DNA of 64,000 nt, taken from Fischerella sp. JS2 (GTDB lineage Bacteria; Cyanobacteriota; Cyanobacteriia; Cyanobacteriales; Nostocaceae). Below the pieces are notes generated by a model. It made no database searches and was not told where the DNA came from. It was given only the letters and a program-made list of their open reading frames with translations. Position numbers and translations under genes: made by a program. Where the stretch lies: positions 6,635,724-6,699,723 of the forward strand of contig NZ_CP135918.1 in assembly GCF_032393985.1 (NCBI RefSeq), in the 5' to 3' direction. This document shows positions 1-9,245 of this stretch, piece by piece; position 1 is the first letter of the stretch; every line of letters starts with the position of its first letter.

Positions 1-1369
<1,369 letters not shown>

Positions 1370-1379
1370 CTAGTAACTT

Positions 1380-1487
1380 CTCAAGGATGAAGGATAAAGG
1401 ATAAAGGTTGAAGGTTGAAGGATGAAAATAAGAATTTAAATTTTATACTTCACACTTCATACTTCATACTTCACACTTCATACTTGT
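1380..1487. repeat. Short tandem heptanucleotide repeats between pyrG and the amidase gene
   Basis: Two arrays lie back to back. One is built on GGATAAA/GGTTGAA-like units (about 1383-1425), and one is on CTTCATA/CTTCACA units (about 1445-1487). The second is roughly complementary to the first, so the region could fold. Such STRRs are typical of heterocystous cyanobacteria. They occupy the divergent promoter region of pyrG and the amidase gene. Confidence 0.85.
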
Positions 1488-1519
1488 GCCTTCTGCCTTT
1501 CTTGTTGTTGTGAATCTTA

Positions 1520-3325
1520 ATGTATTTTGGCGTGAAATCAATTTTAGGATTTTTAATATTAGGCTTTATAGTCGCTTCCTCCGTAGTTGTCTTGGCTCAA
1601 GAGCCATATCCCTATTTGCGGGTTGTTTATCCTCCCCCAAATTACCAAACTAGTGCTGATCGCATTTTCTTTCTTGGTACAGCCCCCGCTTCCGGACAGG
1701 TTTTAATCAATGGTAAAGCAATCAAGCGCAGTCAGTCTGGCCATTTTGCCCCTAGTTTACCTTTACAGGTAGGAGAAAATACTTTTAGTGTCAACTACCA
1801 AAAACAAACAATTCAGATTCAGGTAACAAGGCTAGCCACCCAACCGGAAATACCACAGGGTTTAGCCTTTGCCAAAGATTCTTTGACTCCAGCAGTTGAC
1901 ATTGCTAGACTTCCAGGGGAACTAATTTGTTTGAGTGCGATCGCCACTCCCAACGCCAATGTATCTGTAAAATTGGGTAATCAAACAATTTCCCTCTCAC
2001 CCCAACCCCAACAAGCACAACTACCAAGCAATTTGGCAGCACTGACAGGAAGAAATCAACCTTCTGTTAACCGTAGCGCTAGCAAATACGAGGGTTGCAC
2101 TACAGCACATGAGACTAATTCCCCCGTTTCAGACAAAACCAACGACGTAGATTTGGGTAAACCTCAGTTTCAACTGACGCTCAATGGCAAAACGATAAAT
2201 CAGGAAGGAACAGGAAAAATCACTATCCTATCACCTGCAAAATTGCCAGTTGTGGAAGTCACAGCCGATGCTGGTGTTGCTCGTACTGGTCCGAGTACAG
2301 ATTATTCTCGACTGACGCCGCTACCTAAAAGTACACGTGCAGCAGTCACAGCTAGGGAAGGAGAATGGTTGCGCTTGGACTATGGCGGTTGGATCAATAG
2401 TAAAGAAACCATTATTATACCAGGGGCTGTTCCTCCCCGCTCAATCATTCGTAGTGTTGGTTATCGTCCACAATCTAACATGACACAGATGGTTTTTCCT
2501 CTGCAAATTCCCGTCCCTGTCAGCGTACAACAGAGTAATAAAACTTTTACTCTCACTCTCTACAACACCTCCGCTCAAACTGATATTATTCGCTTGGACG
2601 ATAACTCCCTAATTTCTCGCTTAGATTGGCAGCAGGTGAAGCCAGAACAGTTGCAATACACCTTTAACCTCAAAAAAAATCAACAATGGGGATATAAGCT
2701 GAAATACGAAGGTACAAGCTTAGTTTTGAGTCTCCGTCACGCCCCCGTTCGTAGCAGCAAACAAAAACCTTTATCTGGCATCAAGATATTACTAGATCCA
2801 GGACACGGTGGGAAAGAATCGGGTGCTAGTGGCCCAAATGGCTACTTAGAAAAAGATGTGAATTTAAAAGTATCAAAATTAGTGCGGGATGAATTGCTGA
2901 AGCGAGGCGCAACAGTGGTGATGACGCGGGAAGATGACAAAGAAGTTTCACTTCCTGAACGCCAAGCAATCATAGATAGAGAAGAACCAGCAATCTCTAT
3001 TTCTGTTCATTACAACTCCCTCCCCGACGATGGCGATGCGGAAAATACTAAAGGAGTAGCAGCTTTTTGGTATCATCCCCAAGCGCACGACTTAGCAATA
3101 TTTATGCAGAATTATTTAGTTAAAACCAGAAAGCGGCCTTCTTACGGTGTGTTTTGGGATAACTTAGCGCTGACACGTCCGGCGAGTGCGCCATCAATAT
3201 TATTAGAGTTGGGTTTTATGAGTAACCCCAATGAATTTGAATGGGTGACGAATGAGAAAGAACAGAAGAAATTAGCAAAAGCTGTAGCTGATGGAATTGT
3301 CGAGTGGTTTAAAAGTGTGAACTAG
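1520..3325 (+). CDS. N-acetylmuramoyl-L-alanine amidase (Amidase_3), exported
   Basis: A peptidoglycan hydrolase that cleaves the bond between N-acetylmuramic acid and the stem peptide. An N-terminal signal peptide (hydrophobic stretch about residues 8-25, ending VVLAQ) targets it to the periplasm. Residues about 230-290 look like an SH3-type cell-wall domain (ARTGPS...GEWLRLDYGGWI). A beta-rich AMIN-like region follows, at about 300-410. The C-terminal Amidase_3 domain (about 423-601) carries the expected zinc ligands, His429 (DPGHGG), Glu444 (YLEKD) and His497 (SVHYNS), with catalytic Glu563 (LLELGFMSN). In Nostoc, AmiC-type amidases of this class drill septal nanopores. Whether this paralogue does so is not decidable here. 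It appears to be monocistronic. Confidence 0.93.
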   Translation: MYFGVKSILGFLILGFIVASSVVVLAQEPYPYLRVVYPPPNYQTSADRIFFLGTAPASGQVLINGKAIKRSQSGHFAPSLPLQVGENTFSVNYQKQTIQIQVTRLATQPEIPQGLAFAKDSLTPAVDIARLPGELICLSAIATPNANVSVKLGNQTISLSPQPQQAQLPSNLAALTGRNQPSVNRSASKYEGCTTAHETNSPVSDKTNDVDLGKPQFQLTLNGKTINQEGTGKITILSPAKLPVVEVTADAGVARTGPSTDYSRLTPLPKSTRAAVTAREGEWLRLDYGGWINSKETIIIPGAVPPRSIIRSVGYRPQSNMTQMVFPLQIPVPVSVQQSNKTFTLTLYNTSAQTDIIRLDDNSLISRLDWQQVKPEQLQYTFNLKKNQQWGYKLKYEGTSLVLSLRHAPVRSSKQKPLSGIKILLDPGHGGKESGASGPNGYLEKDVNLKVSKLVRDELLKRGATVVMTREDDKEVSLPERQAIIDREEPAISISVHYNSLPDDGDAENTKGVAAFWYHPQAHDLAIFMQNYLVKTRKRPSYGVFWDNLALTRPASAPSILLELGFMSNPNEFEWVTNEKEQKKLAKAVADGIVEWFKSVN

Positions 3326-3354
3326 ATCCCCGACTTTTTGAAAAAGTCGGGATC
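3325..3354 (+). terminator. Inverted repeat at the amidase stop codon, probable terminator
   Basis: A stem of about 14 base pairs (GATCCCCGACTTTTT against AAAAAGTCGGGATC, one bulged C) begins on the last base of the amidase stop codon. No long T-run follows. It may be a dispersed palindromic repeat that doubles as a transcript end. Confidence 0.5.
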
Positions 3355-3630
3355 TCGAGAGTGCTCTAAGGCGGTATGGAAGTTTAGCGATCGCTTATTT
3401 TCAAGAGTGAATCGACAATGTTCTCGTTGCAACCGACAACATTCAAGCTTAAAACAAGAACTTTTTCATTTCAAGCGACAGCATCCAAGCTTAAAACAAG
3501 AACTTTTTCATTTCAAGTGAGAACTTTCTTGTTTGAAGAGAGAACCTCCACGGAATTATGCCCACAATCAGGGGATGAAATATCGAACACCGTGCAAGGC
3601 AATAAACATAGATGGATTATGCGTTTGCAG
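3326..3630. other. Gap between the amidase and the caspase-like fragment
   Basis: Holds the stop-codon hairpin, the 42-base-period direct repeat at 3444-3517 and a copy of a dispersed repeat beginning CGAACACCGTGCAAGG at 3584. Short open frames across it are repeat translations without coding character. No gene is seen. Confidence 0.6.
3444..3517. repeat. Direct repeat, two identical 32-base copies with a 42-base period
   Basis: The 32-base unit that begins CAAGCTTAAAACAAGAAC and ends CATTTCAAG occurs at 3444-3475 and again at 3486-3517, with 10 bases between. Partial related pieces flank both sides (ACATTCAAG before, GAGAACTTTC after). This suggests an older, longer array. Confidence 0.85.
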
Positions 3631-4041
3631 CTAAGTTAATATCCGTTGTTGGACAATTGCATCCGCCTGCACTTCCGAATAACAAGCATTAATCAACACA
3701 CACTCAAACTGTGTAGCAAAATTTTTGAATAAATCTGCTAGCACTTCCCCAGTGACAAACTGGAGATTTCCCGCCTCATCATCTAAGCATAAACCCTGAC
3801 TTCCCGCACCATGCCCACAAAAATGAATAATATTTGGTCGAAAATCTAAAATCGCCCGCCGAATATCCCTCGGACGCACCGCCCATTCTTGTTCGAGAAT
3901 AAAGCGATCGCGATACTTTGACAACTGCAACGCTTCCTTGATCTCACGCACTTCCTCAGCTAAATTCAAACTTTTTGTCTGGTTAGGATTTGCAGCCAAA
4001 ATCAAGATTTTTTTGACGTTTGCGTTGCTATTCATCGACAC
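3631..4041 (-). pseudogene. Truncated caspase-like (CHAT/peptidase C14 type) protein fragment
   Basis: The 136-residue frame reads as the N-terminal two thirds of a caspase-fold domain. It begins with the beta strand KKILILAANPN and then NLAEEVREIKEAL. The catalytic-type His77 is in IIHFCGHG and Cys120 is in VLINACYSE. In full-length cyanobacterial relatives the sequence continues after the ACYS(E)xQADAI stretch with more of the catalytic domain and often an effector or repeat domain. Here it ends at QQRILT and runs into repeated DNA. Both dyad residues are present but the fold is incomplete, so this is most likely a decayed remnant rather than an active protease. A short functional protein cannot be excluded. 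Confidence 0.65.
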
Positions 4042-4343
4042 AGAGAAAGGGTGGATTCATTTTTAGTATAGACAGAGTGGAGTGGTGGGGGGAGTATGAG
4101 GGGTATGAGGGGTGTTTATATTTGTTCAGACAAGAAATATTCCTCTGTGTTCTCTACGCTTGAAAACATGCGATCACACCTGTGCCAGCGTTTTTATCTG
4201 TTAACAATTGGTGATTTTTTTCTCATATTTTGCCAGAGTAGCTACTATTTAATTAAGGCATGAAATGTTGTTGAATCTTTGGGTATCCGCCAAATTATTC
4301 CTAAGTTTGCAACGACATCTTTAATTCCAGCAACATACGACTG
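4042..4343. other. Intergenic region upstream of the small secreted protein
   Basis: Contains a G-rich run with a repeated TATGAGGGG unit near 4095-4113. The rest is AT-rich sequence suited to divergent promoters. No convincing coding frame or RNA gene is seen. Confidence 0.5.
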
Positions 4344-4670
4344 ATGAGGTCTAAAAATATGCTGAACAAACCTTTAGCCTTGAGTCTAGTAGCTGCTACA
4401 ATGCTTATCGCTCCGGCTGCTGCTTTCGCTGGCGACCAAGAGCAATACAATGAGCAAACAACTTATCAAAATGGTGCTGCTATCAATGGTGGTACTAATG
4501 TTCAAACCTCGGAAACTCGCAGCTATCAAGAACAAATTCAAATAAACGGCGACGATTATTATAACGACGACTACTACCGTCGTGGCCGTGATGACTATTA
4601 CCGCCGCGATCGCAATGATGACTACTATTACCGTCGCGATCGTGATGATGACTACTATTACGGTCGTTAA
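4344..4670 (+). CDS. Small secreted Tyr/Asp/Arg-rich protein of unknown function
   Basis: This 108-residue protein has a clear signal peptide (LALSLVAATMLIAPAAAFA, cleavage before GDQEQ), so it is exported. The mature part begins with a Gln/Asn/Thr-rich segment. It ends in a low-complexity tail of about 40 residues built from YYRRGRDD, YYRRDRNDD and YYYRRDRDDD units, a mix of aromatic and alternating charged residues. The HIP1 core CGATCG falls inside two of these units, so the tail may have grown by repeat duplication. Start choice: ATG 4344 gives MRSKNML; the second ATG (codon 6) would also keep the signal peptide. It is monocistronic with its own terminator. The function is unknown. Confidence 0.75.
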   Translation: MRSKNMLNKPLALSLVAATMLIAPAAAFAGDQEQYNEQTTYQNGAAINGGTNVQTSETRSYQEQIQINGDDYYNDDYYRRGRDDYYRRDRNDDYYYRRDRDDDYYYGR

Positions 4671-4752
4671 GGCATTTTCTGTTGTTCCAACTTCAAATTG
4701 TGCCTTTTAATCATTTCCTAATTGTCAAATATATTTAACCAATCCTCTATAG

Positions 4753-4786
4753 CCTCAGTGAAAAATCACTGAGGTTTGTGTCTTTT
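4753..4786 (+). terminator. Rho-independent terminator of the small secreted protein gene
   Basis: A perfect 9-base-pair stem (CCTCAGTGA / TCACTGAGG) with an AAAA loop is followed by TTTGTGTCTTTT. It lies about 80 bases after the stop codon. Confidence 0.8.
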
Positions 4787-4921
4787 AAGGCAACCACTGC
4801 CAGCAATATTGGTATTATTTGCTAACAGATTTGATATGATTCCTTAATTTTTTTGTAATACCTTATAAAAATAAGTTTAACGATAAGTTTAACGGCGATT
4901 TTAATTGCCTACGGGCTTATC

Positions 4922-4942
4922 CCCATAGCCGAAAGCTATGGG
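4922..4942. repeat. Small palindrome between convergent genes
   Basis: CCCATAGC / GCTATGGG with a CGAAA loop lies 22 bases beyond the end of the minus-strand gene at 4964. It may act as a weak transcript end, but there is no T-tract on the minus strand. Confidence 0.4.
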
Positions 4943-4963
4943 CTCATACTTTTCTATTTTTGA

Positions 4964-5248
4964 TCAAAGTAAATCAGAAAGTGATAGTTTGCCTTCCATC
5001 TGAAGTTTGGCTTGCACACAACTAGCACAACTGCAACCAAGTTGATCAATAATGGTTTGAGAGTCACTAGATAAGTTGGGTGCAACCCATTGGTGAACAG
5101 GTTGTGCAGATACCAAAGTTACCTGTTGTGTGACAGCAGGTATAGACTTGAGATCAGATGCCGCCGCCGGATTGATTACGAACAGCATGGAAGCAAGGAC
5201 TACAGGACAAGCAAGTAAAATTAGTTTGATTATGTTCATAATTGACAA
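4964..5248 (-). CDS. Small secreted protein with a CxCxxC motif, function unknown
   Basis: The 94-residue product starts with a signal peptide (IIKLILLACPVVLASMLFV, probable cleavage after AAA). The mature part of about 65 residues carries a CSCASC cluster near residue 74, after a QTIIDQLG stretch. The three close cysteines could bind a metal or form disulfides in the periplasm. No enzyme family is recognised. It is convergent with the Tyr-rich secreted gene. Confidence that it is a real gene rests on the signal peptide and the ordered cysteine motif. Confidence 0.65.
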   Translation of the reverse strand: MSIMNIIKLILLACPVVLASMLFVINPAAASDLKSIPAVTQQVTLVSAQPVHQWVAPNLSSDSQTIIDQLGCSCASCVQAKLQMEGKLSLSDLL

Positions 5249-5395
5249 AAAACCCTATAGGACTATAGCATAGCTAATCCTTGGCGACTCGTCATGAGTA
5301 ATAATTGTTCCTATTGTGCTGTTAATCGGTGTTTAGATTTTATAATATCGAACACCGATGCACACGGATGCACACAGATGGTTAATGGGTGTGTA

Positions 5396-6451
5396 TTATG
5401 GCGTTTTTGCCCAAATAAATAATTCACCCTCTTTACTACCAGCAGCTAGTAGCTTGCCTTGGGAATGCCAAGCGAGGCAAGAAAAGCCATCTGATGATCC
5501 TGTGAGAATTTGCGATACTTGCTTGGCATCTTTCCATAGACAAACCCAGCCGTCAGCGCCTGCGGAAGCCAGTAGCAAACTATTAGGTGCAAAGGCGATC
5601 GCATTAATTACATCTACATGATTGGTTAATACAGTTGCTTCCCAACCTAAAGACTCATCCTGCGACTTTTCCCAAACAACGATACCATCTACGCTACAGC
5701 AAGCTAAAATCGGTACATCATTTTGATTGCCAATATCTGACCAAGCGATTTCACGAATCTTACCCGGAAAGCCGCGCATCACCCAAGGCTGGGGGTCATT
5801 ACCAGAGACTAGTAACTGGCTTTCAACTACAGTGATAGTGCGATCCATATTGCCGGAAGCTAGATACTTGCCATCAGGCGACCACGCCATAGCAATACTG
5901 ACAGAAGGTATATCCAAAATATATGGTGCTTGGTTCCAGTCTCGGCAGTTCCATACCTTAATACCCTGATGACCACCAATGGCAAGGTAATTACCATCGC
6001 TACGCCAATCAATACCCAATGCTGATGAAGACTCAAAATTGAGAATTACAACAATCTCACGAGTATCAGCATTCCATACTTGCACGCGCCGCCCGAAACT
6101 AAAAGCTAGCTGGTGAGAGTTGGGACTCCAAGCTAGTTGATCAACCCAAGCCGGAGTATTTTCTAAAGTAGCAATTAATTCTGTTCCTTGCCAAATCTTG
6201 ACCAGACCATCTTGACCACCTACAGCTAAAAATTGGCCATCATGGGAAAAAGCCAGGCAATCAACAGATTGATCATTGCCAGTTTGCAAAGTTGTGAAAT
6301 TGTCATTTTGCCATAGTGTTACTTCCCCAGCAGCAGAAGCAGCAGCAAGCATTGTACCTTGCGGCGACCAAGCGATCGCTCTCACGTAATCTGAAAGTGT
6401 TCCACAAAAGTACTGGTCAAATTCTTTGGAATCGAGAGTTGAGGGTTTCAT
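5396..6451 (-). CDS. WD40 repeat beta-propeller protein
   Basis: About 350 residues are made almost entirely of WD40-type blades. At least eight copies of the pattern [LV]AWSPDG..LA.GG.DG.V.[IV]W can be read, which is enough for one closed propeller. There is no kinase, NB-ARC or membrane domain, so it is a scaffold for protein contacts. The start is set at ATG 6451 (MKPSTLDSKEF). The open frame continues upstream to 6556, but that part translates a dispersed repeat and a low-complexity run and is not likely to be coding. It lies 190 bases downstream of the COG0523 GTPase on the same strand. Co-transcription and a role in metal handling are possible but unproven. Confidence 0.85.
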   Translation of the reverse strand: MKPSTLDSKEFDQYFCGTLSDYVRAIAWSPQGTMLAAASAAGEVTLWQNDNFTTLQTGNDQSVDCLAFSHDGQFLAVGGQDGLVKIWQGTELIATLENTPAWVDQLAWSPNSHQLAFSFGRRVQVWNADTREIVVILNFESSSALGIDWRSDGNYLAIGGHQGIKVWNCRDWNQAPYILDIPSVSIAMAWSPDGKYLASGNMDRTITVVESQLLVSGNDPQPWVMRGFPGKIREIAWSDIGNQNDVPILACCSVDGIVVWEKSQDESLGWEATVLTNHVDVINAIAFAPNSLLLASAGADGWVCLWKDAKQVSQILTGSSDGFSCLAWHSQGKLLAAGSKEGELFIWAKTP

Positions 6452-6550
6452 GGTGGTGGGGAATGGGGGGATGGGGTGTAGACGAGGCAGTGCGGTGGAC
6501 TCTTCTCCCGGCATAAAGAAAGAGGCGTCACGTGGCGTCATCTGCCGTGC

Positions 6551-6572
6551 GCTCATAGGCTTCCCGTAGGGT
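6551..6572. repeat. Dispersed repeat, copy 1
   Basis: A 22-base sequence starting GCTCATAGGCTTCCCGTAGG is found identically at 31747-31768. A 15-base inverted match is at 46473-46487. It lies between the WD40 gene and the COG0523 gene. Confidence 0.7.
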
Positions 6573-6641
6573 AGGGGTGATGGGGAGAACTTAGAGTTAA
6601 ACTCTCTCCACCTCCGGTTCTCTCCACCTCCCCAACTTTAT

Positions 6642-7613
6642 TCAGGTTAAGCAGGCGAGAAAATCTTGTTTGAGTGTGGTTTCATCTAGGTTACGACCAA
6701 TAAATACTAGTTCATTTTTACGGGTTTCGCCTTCTTTCCAGGGGCGGTCGGGTTTGCCTTCAAAGATCATATGCACACCTTGAAAGACAAAGCGATCGTC
6801 CTCTCCGGCGATATTTAAAATACCCTTCATGCGAAAGATATCGGGCCCTTGGGTTTGCAGTAACTTAGCTAGCCAGTTGTTTAGTTTCTCTCCATCAAGT
6901 GCGCCTTCAGCAACTAAAGCCACAGAACCCACAGTTTCATCGTGTTCGTGGGCATCTTCTCCCAAAAATTCTGGATCTATTTCCAAAGCCCGATCCAAAT
7001 CAAAGGCTTTCACACCTAAAAGTGCATCCATTCCTACTTCAGAATTGCGGGTACGGTAAATTTTTGCCATTGCATTCATCCCGCGAATTCGCCTTTCTAA
7101 TTCATCTAGCACATCTGGTGTCACCAAATCAGTTTTATTCAACAAGATAACGTCCGCAAAGGCAATCTGTTCTTGCGCTTCGTCGGCTTCCCAATGCTGC
7201 CAAATGTGCTTAGCATCTACCACCGTTACTACTGCATCTAGTTCTAACTGTTCGCGCATATCTTCATCGACAAAAAATGTCTGAATGACTGGCGCAGGAT
7301 CAGCTAACCCAGTGGTTTCAATGACTAAATGGTCAAATTTATGACGGCGTTTGATTAAATTACCGATGATGCGAAGCAAATCGCCCCGCACTGTACAGCA
7401 GATACAGCCGTTGTTCATCTCAAAGATTTCTTCATCTGTATCAATAACTAATTGATTATCAATACCGACTTCTCCAAATTCATTAACAATCACAGCCACT
7501 TTCTTGCCGTGTTCATGGGTGAGAATACGATTGAGCAGAGTTGTTTTTCCTGCTCCCAAATAACCTGTAAGAACTGTTACTGGAACTACGTCTGTTGTCA
7601 CACTAGTGACCAT
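6642..7613 (-). CDS. COG0523 (CobW/ZNG-type) metal-binding GTPase
   Basis: A 323-residue G3E GTPase of the family that delivers or buffers metals such as zinc or cobalt. The Walker A motif GYLGAGKTTLLN is near residue 17. The family's CxCC metal motif is intact in NNGCICCTVRGDLL, followed by the G3-like ETTGLADP and the G4 motif NKTDL. The C-terminal CobW_C domain ends with WKEGETRKNELVFIG. A Zur/Fur-like palindrome 24-38 bases before the start suggests repression under metal-replete conditions, as reported for COG0523 genes in zinc regulons. A WD40 gene follows on the same strand. The substrate metal cannot be read from the sequence. Zinc is the best guess because of the operator. Confidence 0.9.
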   Translation of the reverse strand: MVTSVTTDVVPVTVLTGYLGAGKTTLLNRILTHEHGKKVAVIVNEFGEVGIDNQLVIDTDEEIFEMNNGCICCTVRGDLLRIIGNLIKRRHKFDHLVIETTGLADPAPVIQTFFVDEDMREQLELDAVVTVVDAKHIWQHWEADEAQEQIAFADVILLNKTDLVTPDVLDELERRIRGMNAMAKIYRTRNSEVGMDALLGVKAFDLDRALEIDPEFLGEDAHEHDETVGSVALVAEGALDGEKLNNWLAKLLQTQGPDIFRMKGILNIAGEDDRFVFQGVHMIFEGKPDRPWKEGETRKNELVFIGRNLDETTLKQDFLACLT

Positions 7614-7636
7614 ATCCCAGATACCCTTTTTTTAAA

Positions 7637-7651
7637 TGATAATCGTATTCA
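7637..7651 (-). promoter_or_regulatory. Candidate Zur/Fur operator upstream of the COG0523 gene
   Basis: TGATAATCGTATTCA is an imperfect inverted repeat that fits the TGATAATnnTTATCA-type cyanobacterial Zur box at 11 of 13 fixed positions (consensus from memory). It lies 24-38 bases upstream of the start codon, where it would overlap the promoter. Confidence 0.55.
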
Positions 7652-7659
7652 CTCTAGTT

Positions 7660-8867
7660 AATTTTTAGAGTTTTGACCAGATCCTTGAAAAGGAATCTAG
7701 CAGCTTTAGCCACAATCCGCGATCGCACCAAGCTAATTGATCTACCGCTAGCTTTTTCTTCACCTCACTTTTCATCATTCATGAAAAATCATTGAATTAT
7801 GATGTTTTTTGGTAAATATGAGAGTGTTTATGTGGATGTGTCGCGCGATCGCTCATTGTACTACTCCTGGTTGTGAAAGTGGTGGCGATCCGCACTACAT
7901 AATAAAAAATTTCGCCCTAAATTTGGCGATTTAGTCAGGGTGAGTATTTAGAACGTATAAATCTGTATAAATCTATATATCATATTTACATTTATTGTGG
8001 TTTTTTGTATCGATATATAGAATTCAATAAATGATGCGACTGTTAAACTAGTGAGAAAATTCATTTGCAAAATAGCTTGCAGAAAAAGAAGTGGCAGAGC
8101 CACTTCTAAGTAATTCCCAGGTAGAACCTGAAAAACAGTATAACGGGCATAATAAATATAAATAGTATAAAGTAACACTTATTAACTTATATGTTAGTTT
8201 TTGTTACTTAGATAAATATAAAAAATAACATAAAACACATATAATAACAATTTTTGGTCAACTCTTAAGCAATGCAAATAAAAAGCAGAGATTTCCCCTC
8301 GTCAAGAGCTAGCTTGACACACCTGAAATTCGACATTAGTGCATGACTAAATTTTAGTCTTTTTATTGATTTTCTAAACATCAACAAGTAGTTAAAAAAA
8401 GCTTATAAATTGACTGTATTGATACTAAAATTAGTTTTTTATGTAAACTTTAACTGTTTATTCTTATTAATCATTAAGTTTTTTTGATAAAGATAATAAT
8501 TATGCTCGCGTCAATCTATAAAAGCACACAATCGTGCTATCCTACCAAATACCTATAACTAATAACTAACTATTGAAATTAGGAGTACAAGTAATTCAAC
8601 TTTGGAATTGCTGAAGGTGACAGTCTGTGAGCAAAACTCCAAAAGTGACGATTGCTCCTAGAAAAAATGACTTTATTAACTTCATATACTATAAAAAATA
8701 TAGTTTTTAATTCATTAAGCTTGACATAACTAGCAAGCATCAGGTTTCTTATTTCTCATAATTTTAGTGAAGCGATCGCATTATCTTAAGTAAGTATTTA
8801 ATTTAAGTTTTTCTTCATATTTCTCTAATTCCACTATATTTGTAAAAATTAAAACATAATTTCTTTT
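7660..8867. other. AT-rich gene-poor region
   Basis: About 1.2 kb with no credible gene. It is strongly AT-rich from about 7930 onward, with runs of A and T. A 76-codon minus-strand frame at 7948-8178 is aromatic- and Ile-rich with no start context and is rejected. A 27-codon frame starting GTG 8627 looks like the start of a protein but stops quickly. A small RNA could lie here, but no strong hairpin with a T-tract was found. Confidence 0.5.
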
Positions 8868-9089
8868 TTAAAAGTCGATCCAAGCTAAATTAAAATCGTC
8901 ATCATCCATTGATATCCATGTTTGTCCTTGCCACCAATAGTAAATCAATCCTGTCAAATCTTTTGGATGAATTAAGAATATATAATAGTCCGCAATGCTT
9001 TGACCATTTGAAGTCAGAACTTTATTAAGATACTCATCTGAAAACTTTGTTTTCGCTCTTTCTAATTCTTGCTTAACTTTTTTACTCAT
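8868..9089 (-). CDS. Small hypothetical protein
   Basis: A 73-residue acidic-tailed protein, not recognised. The composition is protein-like: a Lys/Glu-rich N-terminal helix (MSKKVKQELERAKTKFSDEY), then a hydrophobic and aromatic core (YYIFLIHPKDLTGLIYYWWQ), ending WISMDDDDFNLAWIDF. There is no signal peptide. The ribosome-binding site is weak (GAAAG some 30 bases before the ATG). It lies alone in an AT-rich region upstream of the hydroxylase gene, on the same strand. Confidence 0.5.
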   Translation of the reverse strand: MSKKVKQELERAKTKFSDEYLNKVLTSNGQSIADYYIFLIHPKDLTGLIYYWWQGQTWISMDDDDFNLAWIDF

Positions 9090-9245
9090 AGTTCAAACTT
9101 ATTCAATTAATTCTTTCAAAGTTTAACTAAAGTGTTCTGATTCAGGTTTCAGCAAAAGTTAAGGTTGAAAAACAATTCGTAGTGTTTTACAGGCAAAGGT
9201 TCCAAAGGAGGGTGCAAAGGAGCGTAGAGTTATGAAATTTTGTCC

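Noticed and set aside
3338-3639. Two plus-strand frames across the direct repeat
   Set aside because: They translate the 42-base repeat in two frames, with no protein character.
6452-6556. N-terminal extension of the WD40 protein
   Set aside because: It translates a dispersed repeat and low-complexity DNA. ATG 6451 gives the family-like start.
7948-8178. 76-codon minus-strand open frame
   Set aside because: Ile/Tyr-rich composition of AT-rich DNA, no ribosome site and no recognisable motif.
8627-8710. 27-codon frame starting GTG
   Set aside because: Too short, and no homologous family is recognised. It is kept only as a note within the gene-poor region.
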